Shown here: one piece after another, positions 13,886 through 20,466 of the stretch
Position numbering within the stretch: position 1 is the first letter of the stretch
Layout of the letters: each line of letters starts with the position of its first letter
DNA from: a virus
Strand: one strand, 5' to 3'
DNA: 22,784 nt
Virus record (IMG/VR): IMGVR_UViG_3300008050_000347
Location: 1-22,784 of that record
Translations under genes and position numbers: made by a program
The notes under the pieces: generated by a model
Databases searched by the model: none
Told to the model about the DNA's origin: nothing
Seen by the model: only the letters and a program-made list of their open reading frames with translations

Positions 13886-13944
13886 TATACACATCGCACG
13901 GGGCGATACACTGACAGCAACCGTAAAACAAAGGACCACGGAAA

Positions 13945-14784
13945 ATGAAAACAGCACTGAAAAACACCACTCGCACTTTCGGAATCGAACTCGAAGTAAT
14001 CGCAGACGGACACCAAGTAGCTCGCAACATGACCGCCGCGGGCCTTCCTACACAGTACGAAGGATACAACCACCGCACTCGCAACGTGTGGAAAGTTGTT
14101 TATGATGCGAGCGTCAGCGGCGGATGCGAACTCGTTTCTCCCCCGCTTAAAGGGATCGAGGGGCTCGAACAGATCGAAACAGCGTGCCGCGTACTCAACG
14201 AAATGGGCGCTCGCGTTAATCGCAGTTGTGGATTTCACGTTCACCACGACGCTCGTGATTTCAAAGTGCAGAACCTTCGCAACGTTGTTCAGCTCTATGC
14301 CGCCTACGAAAGCGAAATCGATAAAATGATGCCTGCATCACGCCGCGGAAACGCGAACGGTTTCCTGCGCTCGCTTAAACAGCACGCTTGCCTTGAAACA
14401 TCCGCTCACGGGATCGTAGCGAGCCAGAACGTTTCCTACCGCACAGACGCTCGCTACACGAAAGTGAACGTCAACGCTTTCACACAGCACGGAACAGTCG
14501 AGTTTCGTCAGCACAGCGGAACGGTAGACGCTGAAAAAGTGATCGCATGGGTTATCCTCACACAGCGCATGATGGAACGTTGCAAAGGCACTCGCAAAGC
14601 ACCAACAGCCGAACAGGGCCGCATCCGCAACATCCTCCAGAGCCTCGGCATTCGCAACTGCGCAGGCGATCAGCTCGAAGCGGGAGAGCTCGCACTTCGC
14701 AACTATGTCAACGCTCGCCGCGAATATTTTCGCACACAGACTCGCCGCGAAGCTCGCCGTGCAACCCGTTCGCGGGTTGCTTAA
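13945..14784 (+). CDS. Amidoligase-family enzyme (COOH-NH2 ligase fold)
   Basis: A 279-residue protein with ATG at 13945 and AAAGGA upstream. Hallmarks of the amidoligase_2 group are in order: FGIELEV (residues 12-18, metal/ATP-binding glutamates), VVYDASVSGGCELVSPPL (51-68), CGFHVHHD (95-102) and a late NVNAFTQHGTVEFRQHSGTVD. Members are glutamine-synthetase-like ligases thought to join a carboxylate to an amine using ATP, making peptide-like metabolites or modifying proteins. The C-terminus is Arg-rich (RREYFRTQTRREARRATRSR). Two genes downstream lies a gamma-glutamylcyclotransferase-like gene, a partnership described for this family. The substrate is unknown. The 3' end of the gene itself forms a perfect TTCG-loop hairpin. 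Confidence 0.8.
   Translation: MKTALKNTTRTFGIELEVIADGHQVARNMTAAGLPTQYEGYNHRTRNVWKVVYDASVSGGCELVSPPLKGIEGLEQIETACRVLNEMGARVNRSCGFHVHHDARDFKVQNLRNVVQLYAAYESEIDKMMPASRRGNANGFLRSLKQHACLETSAHGIVASQNVSYRTDARYTKVNVNAFTQHGTVEFRQHSGTVDAEKVIAWVILTQRMMERCKGTRKAPTAEQGRIRNILQSLGIRNCAGDQLEAGELALRNYVNARREYFRTQTRREARRATRSRVA
14761..14780 (+). terminator. TTCG-loop hairpin inside the 3' end of the amidoligase gene
   Basis: GCAACCCG (14761-14768), TTCG loop, CGGGTTGC (14773-14780): a perfect 8-base stem. It covers the last coding codons before the TAA and is followed by TTAATTCAAC, a weak U-tract. It may act as a partial terminator or 3' stabiliser and would lower expression of the downstream genes relative to the amidoligase. 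Confidence 0.5.
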
Positions 14785-14833
14785 TTCAACTTTCAATAAC
14801 CGGAAAACAAAGAACCCGAACAGGAGACACACA

Positions 14834-15082
14834 ATGAACATCGCATCAAAAACAACCGAGCAGAAACTGGAGGCGCTTTTCGCCACAGTCGAGCAGGAAA
14901 TGAAACAGGAGCTCGAGCGGCTCCCCATCGCGCTCGAGCTTCTCGTCGAGGAGCTCAGTGCGCCTGGCATGGCTCCGCTCAACATGGACGCGGCTTACAA
15001 TGCCGCGCTCGTGGCCGCCGGGGGGATCGCGTACGCATCGGACGCTCGCATGGTCCTCGACTTCATCACACGCAACGTCTAA
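14834..15082 (+). CDS. Small helical protein between amidoligase and cyclotransferase, unknown
   Basis: An 82-residue protein with ATG at 14834, preceded by CAGGAGACA. It is acidic and almost wholly helical (QKLEALFATVEQEMKQELERLPIALELLVEELS), with an Ala-rich second half (DAAYNAALVAAGGIAYASDARMVLDFI). It ends 14 bases before the cyclotransferase-like gene. I do not recognise it. It has no cysteines or catalytic motifs and might be a partner or substrate carrier of the flanking enzymes, which is only a guess from position. Confidence 0.65.
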   Translation: MNIASKTTEQKLEALFATVEQEMKQELERLPIALELLVEELSAPGMAPLNMDAAYNAALVAAGGIAYASDARMVLDFITRNV

Positions 15083-15096
15083 AGGAGGCGGAGACT

Positions 15097-15603
15097 ATGT
15101 TTAACGAAATCCAACCAGCTCGCGTGTTTTACTTCGCATACGGATCCAACATGAGCAGGCGCCAGATGCGTCAGCGGTGTCCCTCCGCGCGATTCAACGG
15201 AGCGGCCCTGCTTCAAGGATGGACGCTCAAAGAGCGACTGTTCGCAGACATCGATCGCCGCAAGGGCGCGATGGTCCACGGGGTCGCATGGGAAGTCACA
15301 GAGCGCTGTGTCCGGTCGCTCGACATCTACGAAGGCGTCTCGTGCGGGCTGTACCAGAAAGAAAAAGTGAGCATCACGCTCGAGAACGGTAGCAACGTCA
15401 AGGCGCTCGTGTATCAGGAGACGCCCCAGGCCAAAGTCGAGCGCAACAACGACGCATTCACACTGTCTTATGTCGCGCTGTGCGCAGAGTCCGCCATTGA
15501 GTGCAAAGTGCCTGTGGCCCCCGTCTTCAAGCGTCGCTTGCGGGCGTACGGTAAGGCGCTCGGCAAGAGCGTGAACATTCACAAGGAAGCTCTGGGCTGG
15601 TAG
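15097..15603 (+). CDS. Gamma-glutamylcyclotransferase-like (AIG2/GGCT) protein
   Basis: A 168-residue protein with ATG at 15097 and a strong AAGGAGG site. The N-terminal FYFAYGSNMS (YGSNM, residues 15-19) is the substrate-binding signature of the family, followed by LLQGWTLKERLFADIDRR; Glu79 in LDIYEGVSCGLYQK is the expected catalytic acid. The C-terminal part (FTLSYVALCAES, KRRLRAYGKALGK) is typical too. Such enzymes release a gamma-glutamyl group as 5-oxoproline by attacking its own amide. Beside an amidoligase it may trim or reverse the amide bonds the ligase makes. The chemistry is inferred from motifs; the substrate is unknown. Confidence 0.85.
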   Translation: MFNEIQPARVFYFAYGSNMSRRQMRQRCPSARFNGAALLQGWTLKERLFADIDRRKGAMVHGVAWEVTERCVRSLDIYEGVSCGLYQKEKVSITLENGSNVKALVYQETPQAKVERNNDAFTLSYVALCAESAIECKVPVAPVFKRRLRAYGKALGKSVNIHKEALGW

Positions 15604-15626
15604 GCCTGGGAGCGCACGAAAAAACA

Positions 15627-15644
15627 AGCCCCGTTCGCGGGGCT
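15627..15644. terminator. TTCG-loop hairpin after cyclotransferase gene
   Basis: AGCCCCG, TTCG loop, CGGGGCT: a perfect 7-base stem. On the minus strand it is followed by TGTTTTTTCG, so it looks like a full intrinsic terminator for leftward transcription; on the plus strand only CTCTTACT follows. It may end antisense transcripts or act in both directions, 19 bases before the next gene. Confidence 0.6.
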
Positions 15645-15662
15645 CTTACTAGGAGAAACAAA

Positions 15663-16085
15663 ATGGCACATGAAGAAAAAGATCAAACACTCGCGGAATT
15701 AGTCGCGAAGTGGAACACGCAGAAAAAATCGGAGCGGGCGGCGACGTCCTCCCGTGTGAGTACGGAGCAGGAAATCATAACGCGCCTGTCGGAACTGGAC
15801 CGCGAGGTTCCTGCGGAAGGCGCTGTGACGTACGAGACGCCGAACGGATTCAAGCTCACAGTCACCACCAAGTTGAACCGCAAGATTGTGGACACGGATA
15901 AACTGCGAGAGCTTCAGGACGACATCCCCGAGAACCTGCGTCCGTGGGCGTTCGTGGAGAGCATCAAACTCGACGCTCGCGGCCTGCGATGGCTGTACGA
16001 AAACGAACCGGGTCTTGCGGCTGTCTGCGGAGAGTTCATCGAAGAAAAACCTGCGAAGCCGGGTTTCAAAGTTGTGGAGGTATAG
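15663..16085 (+). CDS. Conserved early phage protein upstream of Sak4-like ATPase, unknown
   Basis: A 140-residue protein with ATG at 15663 and TAGGAGA upstream. An N-terminal helical part (TLAELVAKWNTQKKSERAATSSRV) is followed by a beta part (AVTYETPNGFKLTVTTKLNRKI) and VDTDKLRELQDDIPENL. It ends with PAKPGFKVVEV. I recognise this as a type of protein that regularly precedes Sak4-type ATPases in phages. It is unlikely to be an enzyme, because no conserved catalytic residues are visible. The last codons carry the ribosome binding site of the ATPase gene (GGAGGT), which ties their expression. Confidence 0.65.
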   Translation: MAHEEKDQTLAELVAKWNTQKKSERAATSSRVSTEQEIITRLSELDREVPAEGAVTYETPNGFKLTVTTKLNRKIVDTDKLRELQDDIPENLRPWAFVESIKLDARGLRWLYENEPGLAAVCGEFIEEKPAKPGFKVVEV

Positions 16086-16087
16086 CT

Positions 16088-16873
16088 ATGGCATTCTCAC
16101 TCGACAGTATCAAAAGCGGGGGCGTTCCCAAGCCTCCCCGAATCCTGTTCCTAGGAGTCGAAGGCATTGGCAAATCCACATTCGCGGCGGCTTGTACACC
16201 AGAGGGGGAGCCGACCGAGGACACAGCTCGCGTGCTGTTCATCCCGGCCAATAAAGAGCAAGGCGTCGATGGGATCCAAGTGAACCAGACGCCCCCGGTA
16301 TCTTCGTTCGAAGGCCTTATGGATATTCTGTACGCGTTGTATGAATCCGCGGCAAAAGGCGAGCTCCAGTTCGACACGCTGTGCCTGGACTCCACGACGT
16401 CCTATGAACCGCTGGTCATTGAGGAGGCCATTGCTCGGGATCCTAAGGCGAGCTCTGTGGACAACTTGAATGGCGGATACGGAAACCAGGAACTCGCGAT
16501 CAATGCGGTCTGGGGCGACCTGTGCGAGGCGTTGGACGCACTGCGCGAGCACGGGGTGTCTTGCATCCTCACGGGGCATGTTCGCGTTCGCAAAGCGAAG
16601 GACCCCATGGTTGCGGAAGACTACGACACGTACGAGCAAGACATCCGCGTCAGCGGTGCGAACTATCTTCAAAGGTGGGCAGACGGAGTCCTGTTCGCGA
16701 ACTACGAGACGCACGTCGACACGGATAACAAGCGCGGCATTGGAAAAGGGAAACGTGTTCTGTACACGCAGAAGCGGCCGGGGCATCCGGGCAAGGTGCG
16801 ACATATTTTTGGGAAGGTCCCATATAAGATGGATCTCGATTGGGCTGTGTGGTCTGACGCGATCAGTAAATAA
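16088..16873 (+). CDS. Sak4-like RecA-fold ATPase (single-strand annealing/recombination)
   Basis: A 261-residue protein with ATG at 16088, two bases after the preceding stop. It contains a Walker A GVEGIGKST (residues 23-31), the segment ARVLFIPANKEQGVDGI, and the Walker B QFDTLCLDSTTSYE (Asp101), then ELAINAVWGDLCEALDALREHG and ILTGHVRVR. This is the pattern of AAA_24/Sak4 proteins, a shortened RecA-like core. These proteins, with a phage single-strand binding protein, promote annealing in recombination and replication restart. The next gene is DUF669-like, its usual partner. A nuclease follows. Length fits the family. Confidence 0.85.
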   Translation: MAFSLDSIKSGGVPKPPRILFLGVEGIGKSTFAAACTPEGEPTEDTARVLFIPANKEQGVDGIQVNQTPPVSSFEGLMDILYALYESAAKGELQFDTLCLDSTTSYEPLVIEEAIARDPKASSVDNLNGGYGNQELAINAVWGDLCEALDALREHGVSCILTGHVRVRKAKDPMVAEDYDTYEQDIRVSGANYLQRWADGVLFANYETHVDTDNKRGIGKGKRVLYTQKRPGHPGKVRHIFGKVPYKMDLDWAVWSDAISK

Positions 16874-16891
16874 CAAAACAAGGAGCTCATC

Positions 16892-17449
16892 ATGAGTTGG
16901 CTAGAAAAAAGAAAAGACGTTGGCACAGGTGCCGAACGCGGCGAAGTACTGGACATCGGCGATTACGTATTCGAGATCACGAAGGCGGAGCTGGTGCAGA
17001 ACAAAAACAAGAACGGGCGCTATCTGGACCTGGAGCACACCGTCATCAGCGACCACAGCAAAGGCCGCAAAGTGTTCACGAGGTGGAATGTGGAGCACCC
17101 GAATCCGACCGCGGAAAGAATCGGTCTGGAGCGCGTGAATCAGATCATCGAATTCGGCGGGATGGACGCAGAGCCGGAGAGTGAGAAAGACATGCTCGGC
17201 GTCATGATCGGCGGCCGCATCACGGTGCGTGAGGATCCAGGCTACGACCCGGACTGCCAGGTGTCGTATTACAAGCGTCCGGACAGTTGCAACTTGGAGT
17301 CCTATACCAAGTTCACGCCGGGGGCAGACGCGTCCAAGGCCGCGGGTGGGGGCAAGAAGTCCTTCGCAGAGCGTTCGTCGGAAAGCGCGAGCGATAAGAC
17401 CGCGGAAACTGCCGCCACGACAACTGCCAAAAAGCCTTGGGAGAAATAA
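16892..17449 (+). CDS. ssDNA-binding protein, DUF669-like
   Basis: A 185-residue protein with ATG at 16892 and AAGGAG six bases before. The opening (MSWLEKRKDVGTGAERGEVLDIGDYVFEITKAELVQNKNKNG) and the central RYLDLEHTVISDHSKGRKVFTRWNVEHPN form a beta-barrel-like pattern that matches DUF669 proteins, the SSB-like partners of Sak4. The tail is a low-complexity Ala/Thr/Ser/Lys-rich linker (ADASKAAGGGKKSFAERSSE) ending in KPWEK, similar in plan to the flexible C-terminal tails of SSBs that bind partner proteins. It is therefore expected to coat single-stranded DNA and cooperate with the adjacent ATPase. Confidence 0.75.
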   Translation: MSWLEKRKDVGTGAERGEVLDIGDYVFEITKAELVQNKNKNGRYLDLEHTVISDHSKGRKVFTRWNVEHPNPTAERIGLERVNQIIEFGGMDAEPESEKDMLGVMIGGRITVREDPGYDPDCQVSYYKRPDSCNLESYTKFTPGADASKAAGGGKKSFAERSSESASDKTAETAATTTAKKPWEK

Positions 17450-17450
17450 G

Positions 17451-18605
17451 ATGCTAGGCCTCGACCCTCACAATTCAACGGTCAAGGCGATGCTCTCAAC
17501 GTGGGAGCGGCGGGAAGAAGATGAATCCCGTCGCCCCTACCTCGGGGCCTCGATGATCGGAAGTGAATGCGACCGTTTCTTATGGCTCGCGTTCCGATGG
17601 GCGTTCGCGCGTCCAACGTTCGACGGACGTATACTCCGTCTGTTCAACCGCGGTCACCGCGAAGAGCCTGTCTTCGAACAGGAGCTCCAGGCCATCGGCT
17701 GTGAAGTCGAGGGCACTCAGCACGAAGAGACGTTCGCCAAAGGGCACGGCAAGGCGCATTGCGACGGCGTTGTTCGCGGCCTTGTTGAAGCTCCAAAGAC
17801 GTGGCATGTCGTGGACTTCAAAACGATGAACGATAAATCATTTAAGAAGTTCCTCAAGTGCTCCTCCGAAGAGGACTTCGCAGAGGCATATCCCAGATAT
17901 TTCGGACAGCTCCAGATCGAGATGGCGCTCATGGGCCTGGACCGCTGTGCGTTGTTCGCTGTAAATAAGAACGACGACAGTCTCCACATGCTCCGTATGA
18001 GGAACGTTGCTGGCGACCATTACGTCGCGCGTGCGGAGAACACAGTAGAAGCAGAGGCGCCTCCTTGCACGGACCGCACGCCGACAGACTACAGGTGCCG
18101 CTTCTGTGACGCCTCCAAGATCTGTCACGGATTGGCGTGCGCGGAAATCAGTTGTAAGACCTGTTGCTACTCGACTCCTGTGGATGATGGGAAGTGGACT
18201 TGCTCTTTGAGCGGGGCCGCGGAACTTGTGCCCAACGAATTTCTGCAAATGGGATGCACAGAACACATCTTTATCCCCGGCACGCTGAAACTGGAGTACG
18301 CAGACTTCGGAGATGGGTGGGTATCGTACAGTAACGGGCTCATAAACGCAGGCGCAGGCACAGAGCTACCTAACGGCCTGTCTTTCCGCGCTCGTGCGAC
18401 CAGCGCAGAATTAAAGCGCAACTGGAGCGCGGTGAAGGATGGAGATTTCGACGCGTTGTTGGAGGAACGTATCTGCTTCCCAGAAAAAACACAGTTCGAG
18501 GCGTGCGACCCGGAGACGGACATTCGCAAGGCGCAACTCCTCGAGCTCATCGAATCCGGAGACGAAAACGCAAAGTCAGATTATTTCAAAGAATACGGCA
18601 ACTAA
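17451..18605 (+). CDS. Cas4/RecB-like PD-(D/E)XK exonuclease with Cys-rich tail
   Basis: A 384-residue protein with ATG at 17451, one base after the preceding stop. A longer frame extends upstream but overlaps the SSB gene. Nuclease motifs are GHREEPVF (69-75), CDGVV (Asp105), VVDFKTM (Asp122, Lys124) and GQLQIEMALMG (Gln153), the order seen in Cas4/RecB/lambda-exonuclease-like enzymes. Cys40 (SECDRFLW) together with C216, C219 and C225 could bind an Fe-S cluster as in Cas4. A further Cys-rich stretch (CAEISCKTCCY, KWTC) and a unique C-terminal region of about 140 residues follow. Context points to a 5'-3' exonuclease supplying single strands for the Sak4/SSB pair. Confidence 0.8.
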   Translation: MLGLDPHNSTVKAMLSTWERREEDESRRPYLGASMIGSECDRFLWLAFRWAFARPTFDGRILRLFNRGHREEPVFEQELQAIGCEVEGTQHEETFAKGHGKAHCDGVVRGLVEAPKTWHVVDFKTMNDKSFKKFLKCSSEEDFAEAYPRYFGQLQIEMALMGLDRCALFAVNKNDDSLHMLRMRNVAGDHYVARAENTVEAEAPPCTDRTPTDYRCRFCDASKICHGLACAEISCKTCCYSTPVDDGKWTCSLSGAAELVPNEFLQMGCTEHIFIPGTLKLEYADFGDGWVSYSNGLINAGAGTELPNGLSFRARATSAELKRNWSAVKDGDFDALLEERICFPEKTQFEACDPETDIRKAQLLELIESGDENAKSDYFKEYGN

Positions 18606-18624
18606 ACTCAAAGGAGAACCTGCC

Positions 18625-19050
18625 ATGAATAAAGTAACAAAACGGTTAGAAGTGAGCGCGGCTCACAACTTGGACCTGCCCTATGATTCGCCCTGTAATG
18701 GCCTGCACGGTCACAACTGGATCATCAACATCGAGCTGTGCTCCAACGCACTGAACGACGACGGGATGATCATGGACTTCAGCTTCATCAAAAAAGCTGT
18801 TCACGGGAAGATCGATCACACGTACCTCAACGAGTCTATCCCAGAGCTCAAGAACTCCACGGCGGAAAACATGTGCCTGTGGGTTCGCGACCAAGTCAAC
18901 GAGGCGCTCGGCACGTACGGCCCCGAGGCTCCGGTCATTGCGTTCTGCTCCCGTGTGGAAATCTTCGAGACGGAGGGCAACGCGGCAGTCTGGGAAACAG
19001 ACGTCGACCTCGACGAACTGGACCCAGACTACATCTACCAACCAAAATAA
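18625..19050 (+). CDS. queD: 6-carboxy-tetrahydropterin synthase (QueD)
   Basis: A 141-residue protein with ATG at 18625 and AAAGGAGA upstream. The T-fold motifs are complete: VSAAHNL (zinc His14), the catalytic cysteine in CNGLHGH (Cys24, zinc His28 and His30), VMDFS-like MIMDFSFIK and KIDHTYLN (His65), then NSTAENMCLWV. The enzyme converts 7,8-dihydroneopterin triphosphate, the product of FolE, to 6-carboxy-tetrahydropterin, the second step to preQ0. It heads a run of four preQ0 genes. The gene ends with a Asp/Glu-rich tail (DVDLDELDPDYIYQPK). A plain QueD rather than eukaryotic-type PTPS is supported by the Cys and neighbours. Confidence 0.92.
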   Translation: MNKVTKRLEVSAAHNLDLPYDSPCNGLHGHNWIINIELCSNALNDDGMIMDFSFIKKAVHGKIDHTYLNESIPELKNSTAENMCLWVRDQVNEALGTYGPEAPVIAFCSRVEIFETEGNAAVWETDVDLDELDPDYIYQPK

Positions 19051-19060
19051 GGATAAGCAA

Positions 19061-19726
19061 ATGACAAAAAACAACACGTTTCAAATCAGCGAGATCTTCG
19101 CGTCGCTCCAAGGGGAGGGACAGTTCGCAGGTATGCCCGTCATATTCGTTCGCTTCGCAGGCTGTGACCTCGAGTGCGCGTTCTGCGATGAAGGCGGCAT
19201 GTTAGGAAGCAACCCTCACCCGGCTAAGATGACAGCGGCCGATATCGTCACGCGGTGTGAAGACTTGGCCAACAGCCTCTATCCGAACATCGTGCTGACA
19301 GGCGGGGAGCCCACTATGCACCTCCGCAACAAGGAGGCGACCGCAGAGCTTCAACTCGCGCTCTCAGGATGCCATGTGGCAATCGAGACGAACGGTCACT
19401 TCCCTGTGCCGCCTTGGGTGGACTGGGTCACGTGGTCTCCGAAAGACGACATGATTCACCACAGGCTCGCTCCCAATGAAATCAAGATGCTCATGGACTC
19501 TGACGGAGACGTATACGGGGACATGACGCCGCAGGAGACGCAGGCGTTCGCGGAAACGGTTTCTGAGGGCACAGACGCGCCTCCCCCCGTTCTGTTCATG
19601 CAGGCGCTGACGTACGACGACCAGACGGATTCCGATCTGTCGGTTCAGCACGCTCTCGCGTTCGTTCGCGAAAACAAAGCATGGCGCCTGGGACAGCGCC
19701 TTCACGTTCAACTGGGACTCAAATAA
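19061..19726 (+). CDS. queE: 7-carboxy-7-deazaguanine synthase (QueE), radical SAM
   Basis: A 221-residue protein with ATG at 19061 and AAGGAT upstream. It begins FQISEIFASLQGEGQFAG, the typical QueE start, and binds a 4Fe-4S cluster through CDLECAFC (Cys35, Cys39, Cys42; spacing CX3CX2C). GGEPTMH (81-87) is the SAM/Mg-contacting motif. It ends WRLGQRLHVQLGLK, as in known QueE. It contracts the ring of 6-carboxy-tetrahydropterin to 7-carboxy-7-deazaguanine, third step of the pathway. Length is normal, so it should be active. It lies 10 bases after queD and 1 base before queC, consistent with one operon. Confidence 0.93.
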   Translation: MTKNNTFQISEIFASLQGEGQFAGMPVIFVRFAGCDLECAFCDEGGMLGSNPHPAKMTAADIVTRCEDLANSLYPNIVLTGGEPTMHLRNKEATAELQLALSGCHVAIETNGHFPVPPWVDWVTWSPKDDMIHHRLAPNEIKMLMDSDGDVYGDMTPQETQAFAETVSEGTDAPPPVLFMQALTYDDQTDSDLSVQHALAFVRENKAWRLGQRLHVQLGLK

Positions 19727-19727
19727 T

Positions 19728-20405
19728 ATGAATGATGAAAGAAAAATACTAGTCGTCCTCTCCGGAGGAATGGACAGCACAGTCGCGCTCTATCACGCCG
19801 TACAGGTGGTAGGCGCTAACAACGTCGGAGCAGTCACGTTCAACTATGGCTCTAAGCACAACGAGCGCGAGGGAGCTTGTGCGGAGCTTAGTGCGCGGCA
19901 CCTCAACATCACGGAGCATATCCAGATTGACCTCGCGTTCATGAACGAGCACTTCAAGAGCGACCTGCTCCAGAGCGGGGGCGAGATTCCGGAAGGGCAC
20001 TATGAGGACAGCAACATGGTCAAAACCGTTGTCCCGTTCCGGAACGGAATCATGCTGTCCGTTGCGACGGGCCTGGCGGAGTCCAAAGGTTACACGGAAG
20101 TGATGCTCGGCAACCACCAAGGCGACCATGCGGTCTATCCGGATTGCCGCAAAGAGTTCACGGACAGCTTCGCCGACGCGATGCGGGCCGGGACGTATGC
20201 AGGAGTCCAACTCGTCGCGCCCTTTGTCAACGTGCGCAAGGAAACGATCGCGAGCGTCGGCCACGAAATGTCCGTCCGGTGGGAGCATACGTTCTCTTGC
20301 TACAAAGGCGGGGAAGCTCATTGCGGTGTCTGCGGCACCTGCGTCGAGCGCAAGGAAGCGTTCGAGCTCGCGGGGATTCCGGACCCGACGTCTTACCTTT
20401 CGTAA
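19728..20405 (+). CDS. queC: 7-cyano-7-deazaguanine (preQ0) synthase (QueC)
   Basis: A 225-residue protein with ATG at 19728, one base after the queE stop; only a weak GGGA site is present, so it probably depends on coupling. The PP-loop is LSGGMDST (11-18); VPFRNGIML (102-110) and LGNHQGDHAVYPDCR (128-141) are conserved QueC segments; four zinc cysteines are at 191, 199, 202 and 205 (CYKGGEAHCGVCGTC). It uses ATP and ammonia to make preQ0 from 7-carboxy-7-deazaguanine. The gene is followed by a strong terminator, so the pathway operon ends here and folE forms a separate translation unit. Confidence 0.95.
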   Translation: MNDERKILVVLSGGMDSTVALYHAVQVVGANNVGAVTFNYGSKHNEREGACAELSARHLNITEHIQIDLAFMNEHFKSDLLQSGGEIPEGHYEDSNMVKTVVPFRNGIMLSVATGLAESKGYTEVMLGNHQGDHAVYPDCRKEFTDSFADAMRAGTYAGVQLVAPFVNVRKETIASVGHEMSVRWEHTFSCYKGGEAHCGVCGTCVERKEAFELAGIPDPTSYLS

Positions 20406-20417
20406 ACCCAAACCCAA

Positions 20418-20448
20418 GGGGCCTTCGGGCCCCGACCGTTTTTTTTTT
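20418..20448 (+). terminator. Intrinsic terminator after queC
   Basis: GGGGCC (20418-20423), TTCG loop, GGCCCC (20428-20433): a perfect six-base GC stem with the very stable C(UUCG)G tetraloop. A run of ten T residues follows at 20439-20448 after a five-base gap (GACCG), which is slightly long. It should end most transcripts from the Que operon; the next gene starts 18 bases further. Confidence 0.75.
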
Positions 20449-20466
20449 AACCAACAGGAGATAGAA

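Noticed and set aside
13833-14105. 90-codon plus-strand frame starting just after the hairpin at 13794-13830
   Set aside because: It runs out of frame into the well-supported amidoligase gene, and its composition (Arg/Ser/His-rich) is that of a frame shadow.
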